In this document: piece by piece, positions 7,025 to 13,577 of the stretch
Numbering within the stretch: the stretch's first letter is position 1
Layout: every line of letters starts with the position of its first letter
Notes under the pieces: generated by a model
Databases searched by the model: none
What the model was told of the DNA's origin: nothing
Seen by the model: only the letters and a program-made list of their open reading frames with translations
Position numbers and translations under genes: made by a program
Origin: JBQTIU01 sp052387815
GTDB taxonomy: Bacteria > Pseudomonadota > Alphaproteobacteria > CACIAM-22H2
Reading direction: 5' to 3'
NCBI GenBank assembly: GCA_052387815.1
Contig: JBQTIU010000036.1
Coordinates: 1 to 20,422, forward strand
Length of the DNA stretch: 20,422 bases

Positions 7025-7311
7025 AGGACCTCGACCACCTCGGCGTCGACCGCCGCGCGCAACCCGGGGCGCAAGTCCTCGCACACCACCACGTCGCTGT
7101 CGCGGCCGAAAATGTCGCAGAGGAACACCCGGAGGCTCGCCAGGTCGATGAGCGAGAATTTGTGGCCCGGCTCGACGTCGACAACGATGTCGCTGTCGGG
7201 TCGCGCCTCGCCGCGCGCGATCGAGCCAAAAAGCGCCAGGCGCGTGACGCCGTGCGCCCGAATCTCCCCTTCAGGCTGGCGCAGAATGCGGATGGCCTCG
7301 TCGCGGCCCAT
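7021..7311 (-). CDS. mntA: MntA-like minimal nucleotidyltransferase antitoxin
   Basis: This 96-residue protein has the minimal nucleotidyltransferase fold with GSIARGEARPDSD (Gly29-Ser30) and C-terminal DVVVCEDLRPGLRAAVDAEV. MntA antitoxins inactivate HepT by adding AMP to a tyrosine near its active site. The family motif is GS-x10-D-x-D, usually seen as SDIDxxV. Here it reads SDIVVDV, so the second metal-binding Asp is replaced by Val43. One lost GACATC unit (Ile-Asp) would explain this. The protein may therefore be inactive as an enzyme even though its frame is open. The gene is translationally coupled to the broken hepT gene. ATG 7311 is the natural start. Confidence 0.82.
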   Translation of the reverse strand: MGRDEAIRILRQPEGEIRAHGVTRLALFGSIARGEARPDSDIVVDVEPGHKFSLIDLASLRVFLCDIFGRDSDVVVCEDLRPGLRAAVDAEVVEVL

Positions 7312-7442
7312 GCGTCAGTCTTGCCCCCCTCGTCGCTGTCCGCGCCAGATGCCTAACGCCGCGCGCCTCCCTCGGACGACCCGCCGGCGGCCGTCGAGGC
7401 GCGCCACGAGGGGTTGCCGTCGACAAGGCAGCCCTGGCGCGA

Positions 7443-7928
7443 TTACCGCCGCCCGCCCGACCACGCCTTGGCCGCCCGCTCGACCTCATCGCGCGCCCGT
7501 TCCGCCCGCTGGCGCGCCTCGCTCGCCCAGCGTTCCGCGGCCTCGCTTTCGCGCCGCGCGTGATCGTAGTCGGCGCGCTCGCGCCTGGCCGCATCCTCGC
7601 GCATGATCTCGCGCGCCGGATCCACTCGGTCGCCCTGCGGTCCCGCCTGGCCCATCGACGATCGCTCGAGGATCGCCTCTTCCTCGCGCGCTCGCTCCTG
7701 GCGCAGAAGGTGATCGCGCGCCGCGCGAACCGCCCGTTCCGCTTGGTCGCTATCGCGCCGCGCGCGCTCGAACGACTGTTGATGCCGGCGTTCTATCATC
7801 TCGTGACGCTCGCGCTCGGGGCCGTCCGCCGAGCAAGGGGTGGGCAAGCCGAGGACGGCGGCGCACAGGACGGCAGCGAGCACGCCATGGCACCGACGGC
7901 CTGCGATCATCATACGGCTTGTGAACAT
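7443..7928 (-). CDS. Secreted charged helical protein of unknown function
   Basis: The N-terminus contains RRCHGVLAAVLCAAVLGLP then TPCSADG, a plausible signal peptide. The mature part is rich in Arg, Glu and Ala with heptad-like runs (ERRHQQSFERARRDSDQAER, ESEAAERWASEARQRAERAR) and should be largely helical or coiled coil. No known domain is recognised. Clean use of a signal peptide followed by charged helix argues that it is real, although such Arg/Glu/Ala composition can arise by chance in GC-rich DNA. ATG 7928 and ATG 7913 are both possible starts, and neither has a strong ribosome binding site. Confidence 0.5.
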   Translation of the reverse strand: MFTSRMMIAGRRCHGVLAAVLCAAVLGLPTPCSADGPERERHEMIERRHQQSFERARRDSDQAERAVRAARDHLLRQERAREEEAILERSSMGQAGPQGDRVDPAREIMREDAARRERADYDHARRESEAAERWASEARQRAERARDEVERAAKAWSGGRR

Positions 7929-8076
7929 CGCCGGCGGAACGCGAGCTCTAGTGGGTCGACGCCGGTGGAGGCATCCGCGCACCTATCGATCGCCGCGCAG
8001 GCTACCCGATTGGCCCTGAGAGAGCCACAGGTGGCAGAGCGCCCACCCGCCGCCACATGGGTGCCGGCCACGGAGC

Positions 8077-8631
8077 CTACGGACCCGCGCGCTCGACTTC
8101 ATCGCCGCGCTGGGCCGTGTCCCAGTACTTGAGCTCGTCCATGTCCCAGTCGCTGGGCGGATCGAAGCGAACGACGACGGCATTCCCCTGCCGGGCCTGG
8201 CGCAAGAAACCCCAGCCCTTGAGGAGCGGGCCGTGAATGAACAACGACCACGAGGTCGGGCCGTGCAGCACGACGCGGTGGAAATCGGCGCCGGTCAACC
8301 GATAGGGAATGCCGGCCCGCCGTCTGCGAATCCGCAGTCGCGGGCCATGGGCGTCGAATCCCGCCAGTCGCGCCTCGTCGTATCCCCCCGCCAGCGGCAA
8401 CGCCATTCCCCAGTTCCACGGATGATCATGCACGCTGGTGTCCGGGTCCGAACGCAGATAATGATGAAGGTAGACGGCCCCACCGCCCCAGCGGCCGATG
8501 CGCGGCAAGCGGCCGATCAGATAGCGCTCGAACAGCGCACCCCCGCCGTCCTGCCGGCCGTCGACTTCGGCCGTGACGATCAGGACCGGCAGGCGCTTGC
8601 TAAGGGTATGCAATAAGCGGCGCAATATCAT
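8077..8631 (-). CDS. Cupin-like protein with HDHPW motif
   Basis: The 184-residue product contains YLHHYLRSDPDTSVHDHPWN (53-72), GMALPLAGGYDEARL, a YRL/FHRVVLHGPTSWSLFIHGP segment and a final WGFL. This arrangement of His-rich HDHPW, a glycine turn and a later His resembles small RmlC-like cupin proteins of unknown substrate that occur in bacteria and phages. His57, His68, His70 and His118 are candidate metal ligands. ATG 8631 was chosen because sequence upstream in the same frame covers the divergent promoter and is not conserved-looking. It is divergent from the alcohol dehydrogenase operon with 133 bp between the two starts. The function cannot be stated. Confidence 0.72.
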   Translation of the reverse strand: MILRRLLHTLSKRLPVLIVTAEVDGRQDGGGALFERYLIGRLPRIGRWGGGAVYLHHYLRSDPDTSVHDHPWNWGMALPLAGGYDEARLAGFDAHGPRLRIRRRRAGIPYRLTGADFHRVVLHGPTSWSLFIHGPLLKGWGFLRQARQGNAVVVRFDPPSDWDMDELKYWDTAQRGDEVERAGP

Positions 8632-8730
8632 CGCCCTTGGGCTCCACCGAACCGCACCTTCGCCCTGGAATTTCCCATGGCTCGTCGAGGGAGATCGTCC
8701 CGCCCGACCCCCGGATCGTAAGCGGCGATC

Positions 8731-8758
8731 TTGGATCGCCGGACAGGCCGCATATATT
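8731..8758 (+). promoter_or_regulatory. Sigma-70-type promoter, apparently leaderless
   Basis: TTGGAT (8731-8736), a 16-bp spacer and TATATT (8753-8758) match a -35/-10 pair. Initiation about 7 bases after the -10 would fall at 8765, exactly on the ATG of the alcohol dehydrogenase. No Shine-Dalgarno sequence is present in ATTACACCC before the ATG, which fits a leaderless message. Confidence 0.5.
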
Positions 8759-8764
8759 ACACCC

Positions 8765-9751
8765 ATGCGCGCCATGGTGCTCGCCGCCGCCGGGCGACCG
8801 CTCGAACTCAAGGACTTGGCGCGGCCCCGGCCGGGCCCCGGACAGGTGGTGGTCGAGGTCCATGCCTGCGGGGTCTGCCGCACCGACTTGCATGTGGTGG
8901 ACGGCGAGCTTGCCGAGCCCAAGCTGCCGCTCGTCCCGGGCCATGAAATCGTCGGCCGGGTGGTGGCGCGGGGCGCCGGCGCGGATCGCTTCCGGGACGG
9001 CGAGCGGGTCGGGGTGCCGTGGCTCGGGTGGACCTGCGGCGCCTGTCCGGCGTGCCGGGCCGGCCGCGAGAACCTGTGCGAGCGCGCCCGCTTCACCGGC
9101 TATCAGATCGACGGCGGCTACGCCGAGCTCGCGCTCGCCGACCAGCGCTATTGTTTCGCCCTCGCCGACGGCTATTCCGACCTCGAGGCGGCGCCGCTGT
9201 TGTGCGCCGGCCTCATCGGCTACCGCGCGCTCATGGCGGCCGGCGAGGCCGAGCGGCTCGGCATCTACGGCTTCGGGGCCGCCGCCCACATCGTCGCCCA
9301 GGTGGCGCGCCACCAGGGCCGTCGCGTGTTCGCCTTCACGCGGGCCGGCGACAGCCAGGCCCAGGACTTCGCCCGCTCGCTCGGGGCGGCGTGGGCCGGC
9401 GCATCGGACGCCACCCCGCCCGAACCGCTCGATGCCGCGATCATCTTCGCCCCAGTCGGCGCGCTCATCCCGGCGGCGCTCAAGGCCACGGCCACGGGCG
9501 GATGCGTGGTCGCGGCGGGCATTCACATGAGCGATATCCCGTCCTTCCCTTATCGCCTGTTGTGGGGGGAGCGAACGGTCCGCTCGGTCGCCAACTTGAC
9601 CCGCCGCGACGCCGAGGAGTTCCTGGCGCTCGCCCCCAAGGTGCCGGTCAGGACCGCCACCGAGCCGTTCCCGCTCGCCGAGGCCAACGCGGCGCTGGCG
9701 CGCTTGCGCGACGGCAAGGTCCGCGGCGCGGCGGTGTTGGTGACGCGATGA
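8765..9751 (+). CDS. Zinc-dependent alcohol dehydrogenase family protein
   Basis: This is a medium-chain dehydrogenase of 328 residues. The catalytic zinc ligands are Cys38 (CGVCRTDLHV), His60 (GHEIVG) and Cys147 (LLCAG). The structural zinc site is Cys91, Cys94, Cys97 and Cys105 (CGACPACRAGRENLC). The nucleotide-binding glycines are in IYGFGAAAH. It resembles the AdhA-like group of zinc alcohol dehydrogenases that reduce or oxidise small alcohols and aldehydes with NAD(P). It is the first gene of a plus-strand operon, and its stop overlaps the archease ATG by 4 nt (ATGA). A metabolic link to RNA ligation is not obvious, so this may be co-transcription only. ATG 8765 is set by the start of homology and the nearby promoter. 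Confidence 0.9.
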   Translation: MRAMVLAAAGRPLELKDLARPRPGPGQVVVEVHACGVCRTDLHVVDGELAEPKLPLVPGHEIVGRVVARGAGADRFRDGERVGVPWLGWTCGACPACRAGRENLCERARFTGYQIDGGYAELALADQRYCFALADGYSDLEAAPLLCAGLIGYRALMAAGEAERLGIYGFGAAAHIVAQVARHQGRRVFAFTRAGDSQAQDFARSLGAAWAGASDATPPEPLDAAIIFAPVGALIPAALKATATGGCVVAAGIHMSDIPSFPYRLLWGERTVRSVANLTRRDAEEFLALAPKVPVRTATEPFPLAEANAALARLRDGKVRGAAVLVTR

Positions 9752-10191
9752 GCCCGGATCCCGGATCGGCGATCGCGCCATCCTGGGCGCTGTTCCCGCA
9801 TGACGCGGATATCGGGGTCAGGGGGATCGGGGCGACCAGGGAAGCGGCTTTCGAGCAGGCCGCGCTGGCGCTAAGCGCCGCGGTCACCGGGGTCGACGCC
9901 GTCGTGCCGCAAACGCTGGTCGAGCTCGACTGCGAAGCCCCGAGCGATGCCCTGTTGTTCGTCGACTGGCTCAACGCGCTCATCTTCGAGATGGCGGAGC
10001 GCAAGATGGTGTTCGGGCGGTTTGCCGTCGAGATCGTGGGGTCCCGTTTGCACGGCCGGGCGTGGGGCGAGGCGATCGATCGCGCCCGCCATGCCCCGGC
10101 CGTCGAGCCGAAGGGGGCCACGTATACGGCACTCGCGCTCGCCCGGCGCGCCGACGGCGCGTGGGTCGCGCAATGCGTCGTCGACGTGTAA
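9748..10191 (+). CDS. Archease
   Basis: Archease is a small SHS2-fold protein that activates RtcB-type RNA ligase by helping guanylylation and allowing many turnovers. The sequence has the N-terminal FPHDADIGVRGIGATREAAF typical of the family, the central FVDWLNALIFEMAERKMVF, the GxxxGEAIDRARHAPAVEPK region, and the hydrophobic C-terminal VAQCVVDV containing the conserved late Asp. Length is 147 residues, as usual. It overlaps the upstream dehydrogenase stop by 4 nt and precedes rtcB by 34 bp, so function with the ligase is strongly suggested. ATG 9748 is the natural start given the ATGA coupling. Confidence 0.93.
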   Translation: MSPDPGSAIAPSWALFPHDADIGVRGIGATREAAFEQAALALSAAVTGVDAVVPQTLVELDCEAPSDALLFVDWLNALIFEMAERKMVFGRFAVEIVGSRLHGRAWGEAIDRARHAPAVEPKGATYTALALARRADGAWVAQCVVDV

Positions 10192-10225
10192 GGATGTAAG
10201 CGTCGCCAAGGGACGGTCGGAACCG

Positions 10226-11647
10226 ATGGAACGATCGCGCCTGGCCCGGGTGTCCGATTGCGAGTGGCGGATCGAGCCGACGGGTGCCATGCGCGCGCCG
10301 GCGGTGGTGTTCGCGGATGGTGACCTGATCCGCGACATGGACGACAAGGTCTTCCAGCAGATCACCAACGTCGCCCGGTTGCCGGGCATCGTCGGCGCGG
10401 CCTACGCCATGCCCGACGCCCACTGGGGTTACGGCTTCCCGATCGGCGGCGTCGCCGCCTTCGACGCCAGCGCCGGCGGCGTGGTTTCGGCGGGCGGCGT
10501 GGGGTTCGACATCTCGTGCGGCGTGCGCACGCTCCTGACCGGCCTGTCCCGCGCCGAGGTGGAGCCCGTCAAGACCGCGCTCGCCGACGCCCTGTTCGCG
10601 ACCGTGCCCGCCGGGCTCGGGAGCAAGGGCAGGATCGACCTCGACGCGCGCGATATGGACGCCATGCTGGCCGGCGGCGCCGCGTGGGCGGTCGAGGAGG
10701 GCCATGGCGGCGCTGCCGACCTCGAGCGCATCGAGGAGGGCGGCCGCATGCCGGGCGCCGATCCTGGTGCCGTCTCCGAGCGCGCCAAGCAGCGCCAACG
10801 CCGGGAGATGGGCACGCTGGGGTCGGGCAACCATTACCTCGAGGTCCAGGAGGTGACGGAGATCCACGATGCCGGCGCCGCTGCGGCCTTCGGCCTGGTG
10901 GCCGGCGAGGTGGTGATCGCCATCCATTGCGGATCGCGCGGCCTCGGCCATCAGATCGGCACCGAGTACCTGCGCGAGATGGCGATCGGGGCGCCGACTC
11001 ATGGCCTCGTCCTGCCGGACCTCGAGCTCGCTTGCGCGCCGATCGACTCCGAGCTCGGGCGGCGCTATCTCGGGGCCATGCGCGCGGCGGTCAACTGCGC
11101 GCTCGCCAACCGCCAGATCATCACCCACCTGGCGCGCCGGGCGTTCAGCGAAATATTGCCGCACGCCCGCCTCGGCCTGGTGTTCGACGTCTCGCACAAC
11201 ATCTGCAAGGAGGAAACGCACCTCGTGGGCGGCCGCCAACGGCGCCTGTTCGTCCACCGCAAGGGCGCGACCCGCGCCTTCGGGCCCCGACACCCCGACC
11301 TGCCGCCGGCCTTCAGGGACATGGGCCAGCCGGTGTTCGTCGGCGGCAGCATGGGCACGGCCTCGTATATCATGGCGGGCGCGGGCGAGCGCGCCTTCGC
11401 CTCGGCCTGCCACGGCGCCGGGCGGGCCCTGTCCCGCCATCAGGCGCTCAAGCGCTGGGGCGGCCGCCAGGTGATCGACGAGCTGGCGGCGCGCGGGATC
11501 GTGATCCGGAGCCCGTCGGCGCGCGGGGTCGCCGAAGAGGCGCCCGGCGCCTACAAGGACGTGCGCGCGGTCGTCGAGGCGACCCATGAAGCGGGTTTGG
11601 CGCGCCAGGTCGCCAGGCTCGAACCCCTGATCTGCATCAAGGGCTGA
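10226..11647 (+). CDS. rtcB: RNA-splicing ligase RtcB
   Basis: RtcB joins RNA 2',3'-cyclic phosphate or 3'-phosphate ends to 5'-OH ends using GTP and Mn2+, healing broken tRNA and rRNA. The 473-residue product has all expected motifs: Cys98 in DISCGV, His203 in GSGNHYLE, His234 in HCGSRGLGHQ, His324 in SHNICKEE, and His396 in CHGAGRALSR, which should carry the GMP. The first three positions match the numbering of the archaeal enzyme as remembered. AAGGGACGG upstream supports ATG 10226. It is the last gene of the dehydrogenase-archease-rtcB operon. The presence of RtcB next to loci for RNA-cleaving toxins is interesting but not evidence of a shared job. Confidence 0.97.
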   Translation: MERSRLARVSDCEWRIEPTGAMRAPAVVFADGDLIRDMDDKVFQQITNVARLPGIVGAAYAMPDAHWGYGFPIGGVAAFDASAGGVVSAGGVGFDISCGVRTLLTGLSRAEVEPVKTALADALFATVPAGLGSKGRIDLDARDMDAMLAGGAAWAVEEGHGGAADLERIEEGGRMPGADPGAVSERAKQRQRREMGTLGSGNHYLEVQEVTEIHDAGAAAAFGLVAGEVVIAIHCGSRGLGHQIGTEYLREMAIGAPTHGLVLPDLELACAPIDSELGRRYLGAMRAAVNCALANRQIITHLARRAFSEILPHARLGLVFDVSHNICKEETHLVGGRQRRLFVHRKGATRAFGPRHPDLPPAFRDMGQPVFVGGSMGTASYIMAGAGERAFASACHGAGRALSRHQALKRWGGRQVIDELAARGIVIRSPSARGVAEEAPGAYKDVRAVVEATHEAGLARQVARLEPLICIKG

Positions 11648-11688
11648 CCGCCGCCTGCGACAAGGGGCGGCTTGGCGGCCGGCGCGGT

Positions 11689-11702
11689 TTGATCTGGATC
11701 AA
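11689..11702. promoter_or_regulatory. FNR/Crp-family binding site upstream of hemerythrin
   Basis: TTGATCTGGATCAA is a perfect TTGAT-N4-ATCAA palindrome, the consensus for FNR, ANR and related oxygen- or NO-responsive regulators. Its centre (11695.5) is about 41.5 bases before a predicted start near 11737, which follows a weak -10, TACCTT (11726-11731). That is the usual geometry for an activating site. Confidence 0.8.
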
Positions 11703-11789
11703 TGCCGGACCGTCGTCATTCGCCCTACCTTGAGGCAGGCGATGGGTAGGGTCGGCCGGGTGCGTCGCGACGAAAAGGGAGGACCTCGC

Positions 11790-12374
11790 ATGCCTGCGCT
11801 TGATGAGAGCACCTCCCGCGGCGGCCCCGCGCCGCGCCCGGCGCGGGATCCGATCGACCTCTTGTTGCGCGACCACCGCGCCTTCAGAGCCATGTGCGAC
11901 CGGATCGACCGCATTGTCGACGACCCCTCGTCGCGCGCGAGCCGCGATGCCGCGGTTTGGATTCTCATTCACGGATTGGGCGAATTGCGGTTCCATGCCG
12001 GAATCGAGGACGACGCCCTCATCCCGCTCTTGCGCGCGCGCTGCGAACCGGCGGATGGCATCGACCGTATCTGCGCGCAGCTCGGCCGGCATCACCAGGC
12101 CGAGCGGGGATGGCTCGAACGCCTTGCCAACGACCTCGAGCGCGTGGCGCGCGGCGAGGCGCCGGCGCGGCCGCTGCAATTCATTCACAGTGCGAGCGAT
12201 TACACCGAGACGGAGCGGCGCCATCTCGACTGGGAGGAGATGAATTTATTCCCTCTCGCGCGTCGGCGCCTCACCTCGGCCGATCGCCAGGCTGTGGTCC
12301 GCGCCATCGACACGGCTCGGGGCATCGAGCGTATCGCCGCGAGCCCGATCGGCGGCGGCGGGGTCGGAGCCTGA
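11790..12374 (+). CDS. Hemerythrin-like domain protein
   Basis: This is a four-helix hemerythrin HHE protein of 194 residues. Iron-ligand candidates include His29 (LLRDHRAF), His61, His69 with Glu73 (FHAGIEDDALIPLL), His101/His102 (GRHHQAE), and His145 with Glu149 (HLDWEEMNLFPLA). Such proteins bind O2 or NO, or help with iron-sulfur repair, in the cytoplasm. GGGAGGA seven bases before ATG 11790 makes the start clear. The gene stands alone behind a perfect FNR-type box, which suggests low-oxygen or NO control. The last residues (GGGGVGA) and stop are encoded in a stretch duplicated at the end of the aldo/keto reductase locus, so its C-terminus may have been reshaped by that rearrangement. Confidence 0.9.
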   Translation: MPALDESTSRGGPAPRPARDPIDLLLRDHRAFRAMCDRIDRIVDDPSSRASRDAAVWILIHGLGELRFHAGIEDDALIPLLRARCEPADGIDRICAQLGRHHQAERGWLERLANDLERVARGEAPARPLQFIHSASDYTETERRHLDWEEMNLFPLARRRLTSADRQAVVRAIDTARGIERIAASPIGGGGVGA

Positions 12375-12545
12375 AGGCGACCCGCTTCCTGTGGGCGGGC
12401 GGATAACGCTCGCCCTTAACCGCGCCGCGGACGAAGGTGGCCTCGAGCTTGGCAATCTCGGCCGGCGCGAGCACGAGTTCCGCCGCCTTGACGTTGTCTT
12501 CGAGATAGGCCCACTGCTCGGTCCCCGGAATGGCGACGACGCCAA
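12360..12545 (-). pseudogene. Fragment of an aldo/keto reductase gene (3' end copy)
   Basis: The minus strand reads VVAIPGTEQWAYLEDNVKAA, then ELVLAPAEIAKLEATFVRGA and KGERYPPAHRKRVAF. This matches the last 55-60 residues of the complete aldo/keto reductase at 13578. The repeat continues past that gene's stop codon: ggggtcggagcct occurs at both sites. A base is missing near the end, so the stop is lost. No 5' part of the gene exists here, because homology ends about 45 bp before tRNA-Arg(UCG). The copy is diverged, at roughly 80-85% by eye, so it is an old duplication or recombination scar. Confidence 0.88.
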
Positions 12546-12589
12546 CGGCTTGCCTTGCCGGCGGCGCTGCGATTACTGTCCCGCCGTCG

Positions 12590-12666
12590 GCGCCCGTAGC
12601 TCAATCGGATAGAGCATCAGACTTCGGATCTGAGGGTTAGGGGTTCGAGTCCCTTCGGGCGCGCCA
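12590..12666 (+). tRNA. tRNA-Arg, anticodon UCG
   Basis: A complete 77-nt cloverleaf with encoded CCA is present. It matches the tRNA at 3295 except for C instead of T in the D-loop (AATCGG) and T instead of A at position 34, giving loop CTTCGGA and anticodon UCG (decoding CGA and perhaps CGG). All stems pair fully. Flanking sequences share nothing with the first copy. It sits between the reductase fragment and the DUF1902-HicA locus. Confidence 0.96.
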
Positions 12667-12968
12667 TGGTTTCAATGGCGGAGCAGGAACTCGGCTCGGC
12701 CGCTGCGCGACGGGAAGCGCAGCGGGCCGTGCGCGGGGGGCGCTGTGCGGCCCGATCGGTGGCCCTTGGCCGGCCGCGCTTCATCCGGACGCATCTGGCT
12801 TACGCGACCGCGATTTGGGCCCTGTTCATTGCCTGGCACCGGTCGCTCGCGAAAAAAAAGTGGCGGCCGCAGGCGAGGAAGTCGCCCGTGGCGACGGCAA
12901 CGGGCTTGCCTCGCCCGACCATTGACGCCGGAGAAGGAGCCCGATCTCGGATCATGTGCCCGTGCGGC
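12667..12968. other. 302-bp stretch without a supported gene
   Basis: Open frames exist on the plus strand, but none shows a ribosome binding site, recognisable domain or protein-like composition. An A8 run is at about 12853-12860. No second copy of the tRNA 3' end is found here, so there is no visible att site like that of the first tRNA-Arg. Confidence 0.6.
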
Positions 12969-13177
12969 TCAGAAAGCCTTCGGCAGCCCCGCCTGCTTCA
13001 GAATCGCGTTTGCAAAGGGTCGGTTGTCGAGGTTCGCGGGGACTTCGCGGGGACGGTGAATGTGTGCTTGGTGATTGGGCTGTACTAGATTTCATGGCTC
13101 CCCTTCCCTGGGCGCAAGAGCCGGCAAGCCGGCGGCGCGCAAGCCAGCTCGGAAAGGCGACGATAAAGCGTCGCCAT
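12969..13177 (-). pseudogene. hicA: HicA-family toxin gene with stop and frameshift
   Basis: From ATG 13177 the frame reads MATLYRRLSELACAPPACRL, then LRPGKGSHEI, then TAG (13087-13085), then YSPITKHTFTVPAK. The expected residue at the stop is Trp (HEIWYSPI in this HicA subgroup), so one TGG-to-TAG change is likely. After about 13030 the next frame gives FANAILKQAGLPKAF and a TGA at 12969, the usual C-terminus. The total of 209 nt is one short of a multiple of three, fitting a single-base loss. The region with the catalytic His (GSHE) survives only before the stop. The start overlaps the stop of the DUF1902 gene by one base (TGATG), marking a former antitoxin-toxin pair. Confidence 0.85.
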
Positions 13178-13422
13178 CAGGCGAGGAAGCGCGCCGACCC
13201 GTGACGTTCGGCCATAACACGGATTGGAATCTCGATGGTCTGGCCGGACGCGGCGGCTCCCTTCGCCGCCAACAGGTCGGGCGCGAGGGCGAATACCAGG
13301 TCGACAAGTTCCTCGAAAGTCGCCGCTTGGCAGCACAGGCCGGGAATATCCTCGCCGTCGGTCCACCAGGTGCGCGACTCGGCGTCCCAACGGGCGCGAC
13401 CGGTATAGCCTCCGGTTCCCAT
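13177..13422 (-). CDS. DUF1902-family (HicB-like) antitoxin
   Basis: This 81-residue protein reads ARWDAESRTWWTDGEDIPGL, then ATFEELVDLVFALAPDLLAA, ending IPIRVMAERHGSARFLA. The pattern, a beta hairpin with W/E-D-I-PGL followed by a helix starting T-x-E-E-L, is that of DUF1902, a short HicB-like fold found beside HicA genes. No DNA-binding domain is present. ATG 13422 is the natural start. The gene is intact although the toxin gene it overlaps is broken, so it may be under no selection or may neutralise HicA made elsewhere. It is transcribed toward tRNA-Arg(UCG). Confidence 0.82.
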   Translation of the reverse strand: MGTGGYTGRARWDAESRTWWTDGEDIPGLCCQAATFEELVDLVFALAPDLLAAKGAAASGQTIEIPIRVMAERHGSARFLA

Positions 13423-13463
13423 CCTGCCGACCTCCGATGCGGCCGCAATCCTATCGCAGCCGC

Positions 13464-13500
13464 CGGCCCGGGGCCAGCGGCATACCCTGCCCCCGGGCCG
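13464..13500 (-). terminator. GC-rich hairpin downstream of aldo/keto reductase
   Basis: CGGCCCGGGG (13464-13473) pairs perfectly with CCCCGGGCCG (13491-13500) across a 17-base loop. It lies 78 bp past the reductase stop and before DUF1902, and could separate the two transcripts. There is no T-run, so it is only a candidate. Confidence 0.4.
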
Positions 13501-13577
13501 CCGTGCGGTTGGCGACGACGAGGCAGGGTCGCGGCGGATGTGGGCGTCGCGAGGCTTGTCGGCGGCGGGGTCGGAGC

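Noticed and set aside
9980..11587. A 535-codon minus-strand frame opposite archease and rtcB
   Set aside because: It is fully antisense to two well-supported genes and has no recognisable domain. It is a codon-bias shadow.
12666..13088. A plus-strand frame with a short hydrophobic stretch after tRNA-Arg(UCG)
   Set aside because: It starts on the last base of the tRNA, has no ribosome binding site and crosses the hicA pseudogene on the other strand. Composition is not protein-like.
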